Source of the DNA: Lingula anatina
Lineage: Eukaryota; Brachiopoda; Lingulata; Lingulida; Lingulidae
Assembly (NCBI RefSeq): GCF_001039355.2
Contig: NW_019775425.1
Coordinates: forward strand, 391,366-455,365
Length of the DNA stretch: 64,000 bases
Reading direction: 5' to 3'
Below are positions 39,801 to 52,879 of the stretch, in pieces. Both the position numbers and the translations under genes were made by a program. Every line of letters begins with the position of its first letter. The stretch's first letter is position 1. The notes beneath the pieces were generated by a model. It searched no databases. It saw only the letters and a program-made list of their open reading frames with translations, and was not told the DNA's origin.

Positions 39801-42800
39801 CTAGTTTCGAAATGAAAGCGAGGCTTCCCGGGACATTTGTAGGTTACATTCCACCCAGACCGTCCATGTGGATTTGTAACATAAGTCAAAGGTAAACACG
39901 GGTGATTTGAGTATCTTGTTCTTAGACAATTAGCAAATTTTCAGAAACTTAATGTTACAAGATCATGGAATTTTATCAGCAGGAGCTGACCGTCAGAGCT
40001 GAAAAATTTGCTTGGTAAATCGCTGTACTGCCTGTTTACATTCAGGAACAAAGTGTTATTAATGGCTTTTAGACTTCCACTGTTTATGCGATATTCCTTT
40101 TATGGATCCTAGACTCTTGTTACAAAACACTGATGAAAATCTAGAGTGAGACAAAGAGAAAGGTCTGCATTTTGAAGACAACGTACGTTGCCGGCCTGCC
40201 ACCCTACATTGTAGTATTGATTACGTGTTCAGTAGTCAGATGGTCTCACTGTTTCAGAGAAACTAATTTAGGTAATATAATATAGGTTGGGGATGTGCAA
40301 CATTAAACTTATTTGTTGTATGTTTATCTGGCCCCTCCCTCACCCCCTGCTTTTGCATGTACAAAGAATAAATATTTTCAGGAGAGAGATGAGGCCTGCG
40401 TAGACAGGATGGGTTCAGGTGTTTCTTAAGAACCACTCTTATAGAAGGAAAAAAAAAAGCTTATTCAGCCATTGGTTGTGTGTTTGTGCATGCATATATG
40501 CTTAAGTGCGTGAGTGTATAGTAAAATACATATAAAATGGAAATTATAATGCTGTCGCAGGTTATAAAAATGAAATATAAGACCGTTAAAAAATAATAAA
40601 AGTTAAGAGTCAATATTAAAGTCAAGTTAAAGTCAGAATAACTCTTCGTTTTGGCCAAAAATTGGATTTTCCTGGATTAAACGGCAATTTTCCCGTACTA
40701 ACCAATGGTCAACGACCCCATTCCTGCATTCCAAGTTAGTCCAGGTTTTTTTCCTAAATGTTTGGTTTTTTGTTAAAATCTCTTAAGAGATTTTAACTGA
40801 CGGAGCCCTCTCTGACATTGCATAGTCACGCGATATCGAGCGATATTTTCTGGTGACCTACTTAAAACCGTGGGAAAAGCAGACAACGTCAACACTATAT
40901 AACAATAATATGAGATTCATAAGATATATTCGTCTTATTGCTCAAAATGCATTAATATCTACAATGTGTGCAATTCTGGGCTTTTCCTTATCCGATGCAC
41001 TATAAAAAAACTCGCAACTTACGTCTGCAGATTGCATCAACGCATTTGGCGCCATGTTATTTTGGTCTCGAATGAACGCGAGAATCCGCATGACACTCTA
41101 ATGTCATTGGCAACAGATGCCTTGATGACCGGGAAGAAAGGCATCGAAAGCCCTATTGACAAGCACAGATTTTAGTTCTACTACAACAACAGCCGTTTTA
41201 GTGGTAAAATGCAATAGAATATATTTCTTGCGGAATTTTGAATCTCAAAGGAAGAGTTATTATTGCTTTAAGTCATCAATTAGAATACCATCTTTTACTA
41301 TTATAAAGAGATGTTGCTTAAAAGCTTTTTTCCAATGTGCACTCTGAATTAAATTTTGATGTAGGTTCTGTGCCAACTCTCAAGTTAGGTTAACTAAAGG
41401 GACCAAAATGTCCGCCTTTTAGAATAAAAAGAAAATCCTTTGAAATTGCTGGCTATAGGCCTGAGATATATATTTTTAGAAGAAGTATTTTTTCTGTTTC
41501 ACTTTAATTAAAAAACCATGAAGTACATAAAATAAATGTGATTAATGGGTTTTGTAACTAATTGATTTTATTAGTGATTCCACTATTTTTCCTTATAGGC
41601 TTCTCAGGAAACTGCACAGACACCCCCAGGACAAGATCCATTGCTGTTTAAGTTGCAGGGATATACACTGCCAGAATCCTACAGTGCACAATGGCAGTGT
41701 CCAGATGGTGAGCAATTATTTTAGCTAAAATTTATTTTTTTTATTTTTTATTTTTTATGTGAGATGCTTTAAGAAATTAAAGTTCTCAGATCTAGGGTTT
41801 TCCCCAGTGAACTGTCCAGCCGTCATTTGGACAGTCTTCAGCATCACTGGACAGCCTACAGTATATTTTGAAGACGGCTGGACAGCTTATGGATTTTTTT
41901 GGAAATATGATGGCTTTAGGTATACTTTGACACCCTTAAATTTTTGTGGTGGTAATTTTGGACAGCCTGTACCTCCAATCCTTTGCAAAGCCCTGTCTCA
42001 GATTCTTTGTTATTCCATGAAGCTTGAATTATTACATCATAATCTGGCTGTACATAATACTTAAAAACAATGTAAACAGGATAAGTTTAATTAATCATGC
42101 CAGAAAAAGACTTGTACAAACATAGTCTGTGACATATATTTATTCTAAATGGGGTGTATATGTGATTAGTGAGTGGTGTTTGGAGTGCTTTTAATACACT
42201 AGTTAGCTGCCCCTTCAGAAAATAAGTATTGCATATTTGCTCCTGTTATGTATTGACTGCTTAATATTCTTGCAGGTTTTGTTTTTATACGAGAGAAGTG
42301 TTTTAAAGTGTTTAGCAGCAAAGTAACAGAGAACACAGCAAAAGAAACTTGCCAGAGGTAAGACAAGCTTATAAACATGTAATATGTGAATTTTGGATTG
42401 ATTATTGACTTTTTTCAGACAGGATAAGGACTGGGTATTTCTGATAAAAAAATAAAAACAGACAGTGAAGTTTCTATATATAACTGGTTATTATAATTTT
42501 CTCAATTACAAGGATATAAATAGAAATTTGGCATTCTTATAGTTTTTATAAGTGCTTAGTTGAAAATGCATCCATCAAATTAAAGGTATCCCATGTGCAT
42601 TAGACAGTGTCCATATTTTTATCCTGCAAAGCTTCTTAAATTTTCCCAAATCAGACCTTAAAAATGATAAAGTTCCTTAGATAAAAGTTTATCTGAAGCA
42701 TAGCTTTTTTCACTGCTTCCTTTCTCAGTCCAAGGTGGTAGCAATGCCATCTTGCAACTGCAAGTGAGGTATAAAATAAAATTGTGTTATATATGAATCC

Positions 42801-44198
42801 CATGATATAAGACCATGATACAAAACAGTGCTTCATTTTTTTGTGCCTTGAAGTGAAAACAGTGCTTAGTTCGAGTATTTTGAGTATCGGGAAGGCATAT
42901 GTTGCTCCAAATGACTGGCTAGCCATTAAATTAAAAGAATTTAACATTAAATATAAGTATTTTGGTGAAAAAATCTTGTAAAGATTACCTAAAAAAATGT
43001 ACCAGGGTATTTAGCCCTTTGATTGAATGTGTGCCAACTGTGTTCTTTCAAAAGTTCGGTGATGGGAAACATGATATTTTTGCTTTTATGAAAAGAAAAT
43101 CAGGCTCAAAGTTGTTATGCTCTGTTTTTTAACAAAATTTAAACATTGGAGGCAATTTTTTATTGCAGTCAAAAATAGAAAACCAGTATGAAGTTACCAG
43201 TAGATTATACTCTGCTCTTTTAATGGTTTTCATATACTAGTAGGAGGTTTCACATTGTTTGCTTTGACAATGAAGACTGGTTTAGGTTGGGTGGAATGCT
43301 TTTTTTTCTTTACGTAACACATAAATTGTCAATATCTGATGCACATTTGTTAACTTTTTTGAATAATAAGTAAGTGTGTTGTTTGTTACCATGGTATTGT
43401 TTTATTTTCAAAAATACATAACATAGTATATAACATAGATAAGATGTAGTTTCCAGCTGCAGATTGCCTTTTGAAAATGTAAATGGTCCTTTGTATGATG
43501 ACCAGGAAGTTTTTGGATTTTATCTGTTTAGCCATCTCTCATTGCAACTCTAGTTTTTTTGTCCTAAACAAGAACAAGGTATACCAACTTTTTATATTAA
43601 CTTACAGCAAAATTGAGAAAAAATATAGATTGATATATATTATTCATATAACAGCATGTGGATCCAGTATCTAAGAATAATTGAAAATTTATAATTTTTA
43701 TAAATTGACTTACAAAGTTTTCTTATTCAGTTTATATAGTTACCAACTTTTTCTTCTGAATTCTGCTTGTGATATTTATTCTTTATTAATTTTTTTATCT
43801 TACACAGTGCTGAGACCCATGTGGAGCAGTACTTTTAAGAAAAAAATATTATTATACATTTGTGGTTACTGGAAATTAAAAGGCTTGTTTTAAATTTTTT
43901 AAAGCTATGGCAGTGTTCTCCTTGGTGTGTTGGATGACCAAAGTACTACTGTGCAACTAGATGTCTTAGTAAAGAATACCATCAATGACTCTGCACCAGT
44001 TTCATATTGGATTGGTAAATGCCAACTTTTCAGTAAAACCAATAGTATAATTGAAGTGAAAATGTGTGTTTTTGTCTGTGACATTTGATTAGTTTTTTTT
44101 TATGTTTTTCCTTTCATATGTTTTATTTATTGGAGGCCTAAAGGGCAATTTTAAACTTCGAAGAGTCAGTTCAGATATTTAAAGGAAATAGAGAGTAA

Positions 44199-44250
<52 letters not shown>

Positions 44251-44884
44251 TGGCTAGCTATGCCGCTTGATTAGGTGTGTATCCTTTATTTATCTAAGTG
44301 CAATCTTACTTGTTTTTACATTATATTTTTCATGGTTATTTCCTTTTCCAGATTGGTCTTTGTGTGCAGATGCGGACACTGGGGCTGACACATGTACAGA
44401 CAAGGTGTCATGGAGGGCTGGGCAACCTTTAGATCCCGCAGGTAAGTTAGGCAATTGTCCTAAGTTACATTACCCATTGTAACCAGTGCCCCTTCCTTTT
44501 GTCTCTTGATTGGGTGCAGGGCCTTTGAAGAATAAACATCATGATCTCTGTTGTGTCCTCTTTATTCAAACCAACTGCAAAGTGAATAAGGGAATTCCAC
44601 CATAACCACGTTTAAAATGTTAGTTAAAACTGCTTGACATGGAATGTTTGATTTCTTTTCTAATATTATGATAAAGTTTATGTTTTTAATGCTTAGCTGA
44701 AACTTGAGCTTATTCATATTTTTATGATATTTTCTGCAGATGTCCAGGTGGATGAAGCCACAGATGAGCCCCTGAAGTATTGTACTGATGCCTTAGTGCA
44801 GAGTGAACCAGGGACACCTGCTGAGGTGAAACCATTAATTTGCCCAATAGATAATGTTTTCACATAGCTAAATGTTGGCAAATC

Positions 44885-44919
<35 letters not shown>

Positions 44920-47900
44920 AATAAAAAATAAATTAATTAAGAAAAAAAGGACAAAGAAAGAAGCATTTGTCTTGATGGTATGTTTCTTTTTATTTGTAGT
45001 ATGGCTTTGTTAGCTGCATTGAACTGAATTATTTTGTCTGTGAGACGGCAGCATGCCAGCCAGGAGAATTTCACTGCAATGGCACTGGATGTATTCCTGC
45101 AAAACAAGTGTGTGATGGCATTCAGCAGTGCAGTTCAGGGGCTGATGAATTGAACTGTACAGGTAGTAAAATAAATTGTCTTCAATCTGCAAAATACTCA
45201 ACCTCATTAGCTTTAATTTACATCCAAGAATGACAGCACTAAGAATGTAAGCTTTGATTATAAAGTTTTCTAAATGGCAATTTGAGACAAAAGATTTAAA
45301 AAGAATATGAAAAAGGAGTTTTAAAGATATTGCTTGAAATGACTTTATTTCTGCCTTTCTCTATCAGGTTCATCAAAGACTATTTTTCATGACAGTTAAT
45401 GTCTTAAGTGAACAATTAGTTAGCCATGCTACAAAAATCTGAGAAACCGAAGGCTAGTATTAAGCACTTAGGTGTGTGTATTTTTACATTATGTCAAAAG
45501 ATTTTGCAATTTTTAGTGTCGTGCGGTGGCTATGAGAAAGGAACTTCTGGAAATATCAGCTTCCCTGAATCTGGTGACACATACCCAAACTCTGCCAGCT
45601 GTGAGTGGGTGATAGAAGTGGAGGTTGGATACAGAATACAGATTGATGTAAGAGATGTGTTTATTTGGATCAACCTATTGTTTAGGAAATCAAGACTGCA
45701 TGTAATACTATATGTTTAAGTCTTACATAAAAAGAGCGACAGGGTGTCTTTTTACAATATTTGATATGGAAAGATAAATGTAATGGAGTATAAAGGTGGA
45801 TGTTGTACCCACTCTAGAAGTGCATACTCAAATGCAACTCTATATTTCTACACGATGTACATGTATTTCTTGATGTTGATACAGTATAAAAATTGTGTAT
45901 GATTCTCTGATTTCTTTGGATTCAATTTCAGATCCTTGCATTTGACACTGAGGACAATTATGACTTCCTGTTCATTCACAGTGGCAATCCCTCAAGTGAT
46001 ATCAACCTTCACACTAAGCTCAGTGGCAAAAATGTATCAAGAAATTCAGTAGAGATTGCCAGTAATATTGTAACTCTGAAGTTCACATCAGATGAGGAGG
46101 CAGTGCGCCCAGGATTTGCATGTTCATGGAAAGCAGGTAGATAATGTTTGTTCCTGCCGTGAAGGTATGGACAGTGAAAGGTTTCTGTCTCTGTTCCAAC
46201 AACCATCTATATACTGCTCACACACACATGCACGCAAGCACTCACACTATAAATAACTGAGGGAACTAGAATCAGTTTTAAATTTTTTGTCATCCCTGTA
46301 CTATTGCAAATAGAGATCGAGAGGGTGCACAATATATACATGCCCTTTCAAAGTTCTTAAAATCTAATATTTTTGCATCTTTTAATCTAGTGCAGCAGAT
46401 ACAATTGCACTTTGTAGCAAGCGAAATCCAGGATTGTATTAAAAAGTATAAAAAGTTACACATGAAATATATCCTTTTATGCAAATTAAAGATTTTTGCT
46501 TCACACTGCAGTCCCTGCTCCGAACTGTGACCAGGACTTAGTGGCTACTAGGGAGTGGCAGTACTTTACATCCCCAGAGTATCCAGATGGTTATCCTGTT
46601 GGCATGGACTGTCTGTACAATATATCTTCCTTATTCCCTGCAGAGACACTGACTCTTGAGGTAAGTTTTTAGTTATGTACAGTTTATATAAAAAAAATAT
46701 TGAACAAAGAAGAATGTTTACTGTAAAATTTAAGTAGAGAACATGCATACATCTTTTTTTTTATATAAACTCAGTTGTTAGTGCCATTATACAGAGTTCA
46801 AAAGAAATGTGAGAAAATGTGCAGTAAGAAAATCATAATTTTTGTCATTATAATAGACATGTAATCACTTCAGTTCAAAGATTTCAACCTGACTTCTGGG
46901 GATTCAGTGCAAGTTTTGGATGGAAAAACAAGAGACTCATCTCTTGTGGGCAAATTTGTAGGAAGTGCTCTTCCCAAGCCATTGGTGTCTAGTTCCAGTC
47001 ATCTGCTTGTGACCTTCTTCTCTGATGCGTATGGCAGTGGGAAAGGGTTTAATGCTTCCTACAGGGCTGGTATGTAGTAAGATGATTGTGCAATACAATA
47101 CCCATTTAAAAATGTGTATAAGTGTGATATATTGTTGATTGTTTATATTCATCTTTGAAATAAAACAATTTAGCTGAATGTATAGATTGGTAATGATAAA
47201 AAGTAGTTATTTTTTCAAAAATGTGCTCAGATGTTATTTATTAAAAAATTCTTATACTTAATGAGGAGACATAAAAGCAGTTATTTTTTTCAAATATATG
47301 ATTTGATGTCATTTATTAAAAAATTCTTATACTTTATTAACTTTCTTAGGTTGTTCGGCTGAAATAGAGGCAAGCAGTGGAATAGTGGAGTCACCAGATT
47401 ATGGTACAACTAGCTACCCATCGCTGCTAGATTGCACATGGAGAATCAGGAACCCAGATGAAACACCTCTTACCATGTGTTTTAGTGTGCTAGATACAGA
47501 GCTAGATTATGATGTTGTGACAGTAAGATATTGTTCTTAATTTCTCCCTGTAAAAATAATGCTACTCCTCTTTCCTTTGCCATGGAAGAAAATTAGGTAC
47601 TTTTAGATAAGAAAACAAAATAATTATTGCAGGTAATTTTGAATTTATTTGTGTAGGTAGTTGATTACATTTTAAAGTGTAATAAGCTTTTCAGCCTCTT
47701 CAGCCACTTAGAAAAGAGATGGGTATGCATATTCAAAAAACCTTCAACCTTATAAGATATTTTTCTAAGTGTAACATCAAAAATTGCTCACTGACTTGTC
47801 AATAATTATTATGAATAATATCATTCATATTTCACTGTCATATATTTATATCTTGTAAAATAATTTTATAGGTTTACAACAGCACAGATGGTAGATTTCC

Positions 47901-50900
47901 ATTTGGTAATTTTTCTGGGGGCATCCTTCCACCACCCCTGAGGTCTCAAAATGGAATCTTCTACATGACATTCAAAACTGACAGTGATTTTAATGACTAC
48001 AGAGGCTTCAATGCTTCATTTTCAATTGGTAAGTGAAGAATAGTACATTTTAATCAGAATGCAACCATTTTATGATTTCCACATAATTTACAGTCAGGAT
48101 TATGTACAAATATAAGTATCTGTAGAGGCTTTACTGATAAGATATTTCTTGAAAGTTCAGCTAGAAATGTCAGTATATTTGAAATTTTAGTAGTTCACTT
48201 GGGTCACAAGTCTATGTGTTATCTTTTTTTAAGATTGCCCAAGTTTGTACCCATTACCAAATAACAGCATGATCAGTAGTGATTCTCCACACTACTGTAG
48301 TGTGATCACCTATTCATGTATGGCTGGTTATAACCTCACTGGACCAACGACCAGAACCTGTCTTAGTGGAGGAGAGTGGAGTAACCCGCCTCCAGAATGC
48401 ACAGGTGAGCATGGGTGAACCACTCCCTCGTAAAGGTGCTGTTTTTATCTGCAGCACAGCTGAGTGATATTTTAAGTTGTAAATTTAACCTTCTTCTCCT
48501 GTCAGTATTCTATTCTGCAAATGAGTTATTTCTGGCACCAGTTCTATAAGGTTCAGACTTCTTGCTGATTTTTATTTTAAAGGCATTTGACTGTCAGATA
48601 GTTGCAAAATTTGTGATGGTTAATTTTGAGTAGGAGACTGCATACTGTATTCCTAATAAAATACTTAATATTTTCCTCAATAGTTTATTATTTGAATTTT
48701 AATTGATAAAGATATAAGACAATGTAAAATGAGTTTTCAATAGTTGACTTTATTTAAATGTAATTTCTGGTGTATATTTTTCAAGCTTGTTTATTTATTT
48801 TGTATTAGAAATCAGTTGTGGATCTGCACCAGGCATAGACCGTGGCAGGGTCTTTGATGCACAGTACATCAATGGGAAACCATTGTATGGATCCAATGTC
48901 ACTTATATCTGTAATACTGGAAATGCTATGGAGGGGATGGCCACCATTAAGTGCACTGAAAATGGCTGGGAACCTGCACCAACTTGTAAATGTAAGGGGT
49001 AGTTTTTAAAAGATTTTTTGATTTATATCATAATTTATGTTTGCTGATTGATTTTTATTCTGTGTCAAAAGAAACCAAAAGGGTACCAGCAGAAGTAAAA
49101 TGAAATTATAAAATTATAATCGAAAAATTTGAAAAAAATCCATGGTGAAATATAGTTGTTTGGATTCTGTTTTACATAATATTTGTATACTTTTACTAGT
49201 AATAAAAATATTAACAGGGGCTAAGAACAAGTATTTCCTAAATGTTAAATCTTAGGTTTAATAATCATTTTTGCTCTAATGATTTATAATGTGTATTATT
49301 TTCTTATTTTCTCCCTTCATCTGACAGTATCTTCCTGCCCAGAGCCTGTGATCAAGAATGGTAGAATTGTCAATACCAAGCCAGAATACAAGTTTGGGAT
49401 AGTGATTATCATTGCGGCTGATGAGGGATATAGAGTGGTTGGTGCGCCAATTGCTATGTGTTCTGCTGAAGGATACTTTATTAATATTCCAAAAATTGAA
49501 GGTAATTTGTTTTTAGTAGTATCAAAACAACAAGGTTATTTGAAAGTATCGAAGTAGCACTGCTAAATAAAATAATAAAAAAGGCAAAAAAAAAACAAAA
49601 ATTTTAGTAAGGTGGAAATAAAACCTGTGGTTGTAACCAAACCAAAGAATTTAACAAGCAAAGATTTTTAATGGTAACAAGTTTACACTGCTCATGCCAA
49701 TTTGGGTAATTTGAGTGACATATTCTGTGACCAGTTGGATTTTTACATAGATGTAACTATATATTAACTTCAAACATGCATGTACATTTAGTTAAGAATT
49801 TTTAGGTCAAAACACATTTTAATGTTTTTCAGACAAAACACATTTTTGTTTTTGTTCAGTTGCACCTTATCATTTCTAACTGTATTTTTAGCATTACCAT
49901 GCGCACCACCTTTGCCATTTGCCAGTGGAAGCATTATAACCCCAGGACCCTATGTTAGGAATCAAACTGTGTTAGCTCAGTGTGAACCTGGCTTTGTGGC
50001 TGAAAATGGGCTTCGGAATGTCAGTGTAACATGTTATATCGATGGAACCTGGGATCCCATGCCTAACTGTACAGGTAAAGTGTATATATATATTTTTGGT
50101 GGGTTTCATCAGTGCTGTTACATTATAACAATATTGTTGTGATGTGTGTATTACATGTTACAAATATGATGATTTTTTTTCATTTACACAAAAATGTGTA
50201 AATTTTTTCGGATATTCACTGATATTTTGACATTTAATTTTAAGTATTTGTATTCTGCTGGGATATGTTTGTAATATAATTCATGTTTTCGTCTGTCAAT
50301 AGCTATATTTAAATACAATACACAGTCGGAAATAATGCCTATTGATGTTGAAACTTGCTTGATGATAACATCATCATATCTTCAAAGTGTTGAAAATATT
50401 ATGTCGAATTGCCACAGTGTTTTGAACTTCTTTTAGACTTGGATGAGTGCACAGCTATGGAAGGTGTTTGTGACCCCAGTGTCAGTAGGTGTGTTAATCT
50501 TCCTGGATCATACGCTTGCTCCTGTTTGCCAGGGTATGCACGTCCTAATGGGACTATTTTCAACTGTATTGGTAAGTAGTCAGAAAAGTATTAAAAATTT
50601 TGTTAATTTTTCTGATATGATTATCGATTAATAAGTTCTTCAACTTTTCGTAGGTATTTTGTAAAAATGTTAATGAAACATGGAAAGCCACTGTTATGTT
50701 GACTTGAAAAACTTAAGGTGTCATGTAATATTTAGATTTTTTACCCTTTTGAGTAGGTATGATTGAAACAGTGGGTGAATTGTATCTTTCACAGTTTTCT
50801 CTCCTTTTTAGTCTGTCAATTTTAAAAATCTTCCTATCTGCTAAACTTTGGACTATGTGAACTTTTTAAAATGTTATTGTGAATTACTTTTATTGTTGTT

Positions 50901-51279
50901 TTTCAAAGATGTGCTAACTGCTAAACTTTGGATTATGTGAACTTTTTAAAATGTTATTGTGAATTACTTTTATTGTTGTTATTCAAAGATGTGGATGAAT
51001 GTCTGGTGAACAATGGAGGCTGTGAGCAATCCTGTCATAACACCAATGGTAGTTACTATTGTTCCTGCATGGAAGGATACAACTTGTACCTTGGCAATGA
51101 GACTAGTGCCATGGTGGGAAATGCCACAGTTGAAAGGATGGTGGATAAATCTTGTATACGTAAGTGTTACTTATAGTTTGACATTGAGATGAGTACAAAT
51201 TATGTCAAAAAATTAGAAGTTCTGCAATCATTCTTGCTTTCAAAAAACTTATATAGTTCTGATATGAAATGTGTGCTTG

Positions 51280-51314
<35 letters not shown>

Positions 51315-52838
51315 TTATATCTATCAGGGGGATTTTAAAAATTGCTATCAATTTTAACAGTTGTATATGTCTTGTTGTATAATGACTACATGTTCATTAT
51401 GGGAGGTTAATAAATTAGATTTAAGCCCTTGTCATGTTATATTATATTATATTATTTTTTTTGTTCACTCACAGCAATGAGATGTCCACCTTTGGTCAAC
51501 ATTAGAGAAGGCAGTGCATTATTTAGCAGTTTCGCCATTAATTCTGATGGTTCATATGACTACCCAGCAGAGGTACAGATCACATGCAAGACGGGATACT
51601 TCCTTGAGGGACCAGATACCATTCAGTGCTTGTCCAATGGAAGCTGGTCTTCCAACACTAGCAGGTGTTCTAGTAAGTGTTCCAATTTAGTTTCTAGTGA
51701 ATATTCATACTGCTTGCGTCCACTGCTGGTCTGCATTAAAACTGAAGAACTTTATGGTAAAAAGTTCTGTTTCTTCTACTTAATATTTGGTTGTATCATA
51801 TCTTAACATTAAGCCAGTGTCGAATTTCTTTGTGAAACAGAAGGCTTTTATGTATACAATGGTATGGTAATTTTGATACAGTTTTGAATTGGAAATGATC
51901 AATGTACTATATTTTTTAGGGGTTCGTTGTGGTATGATCAAGGCTCCTGCTAATGGAATGGTCTCTCTGTCAAATGAGGACTACTTTGGCAGCCAGGCAA
52001 ACTATAGTTGCCAAGAAGGGTACAAGCTGACTGGGAATCGCATAAGACTTTGTGTTAAATTTGAATTATTGAACAACCAGACTTTTTACAACTGGACTGG
52101 TCAAACACCAGATTGTCAAAGTTAGTATTTTATAGTGTTTAAATTAATGATATTAATGTCTTCCCAAATTTTTGCATATATTATTGATCCATAAAACAAA
52201 AGATCGTTGTTTAAAGCATTTCAAAGGAAAAATGTTCTTCTTTTAATAAAAATGTTTGAGGTGTTCAGTAATACATGTAGAGAGAAACAGCACACATAAT
52301 AAGATTATATATGCTTTCAGTTGTTGATTGTGGCCCTCCACCAAATGTTAGCTCTGGATATTCCACAAGTCTTGGAACTACCTTTGGGTCTGTAGCTCAC
52401 TTTTCCTGCAGTCCAGGACTGAAATTGATAGGAGCTTCCGAGGCCTACTGTCTGGCTAATGGACGATGGAACTTTACATCTGCTAAATGTCTTCGTAAGT
52501 GCAGATAATTGTCGTATCATATTACAAATACAAGTTCTTTATTTCACAGTAATGTATATGTTTTAGGAATAATGATGAACATCCTGGTAGGAACTTTGAA
52601 TGATATCCTTAACTTACATTAACATAGGAGGCATAAATTACCCTTCGGATGTGAACAGAAAAAAACAATTTTATTTTATTTTATTTTTTTTATTCATTTT
52701 TTATTTTTTATTGAATAATTTCAGTATAAGAATGTACATATACCCAAATATGGTAAATGCAGACTCACTCTCCTCTTACACACACACACTCTCTCTCACA
52801 CACACGAATATAAGATTATAATCTCGTGAACAATAGGT

Positions 52839-52879
<41 letters not shown>

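Larger units (their letters stand above)
33799..41598 (+). other. Mosaic gene intron 1
   Basis: A 7.8-kb intron with no exon I can support. It holds a CA tract (33822-33880), a short inverted repeat at 34669-34802, a foldback element (36863-37099), a perfect hairpin (38071-38104), a perfect 36-bp palindrome (39585-39620) and a dispersed repeat (about 40630-41225). Confidence 0.55.
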
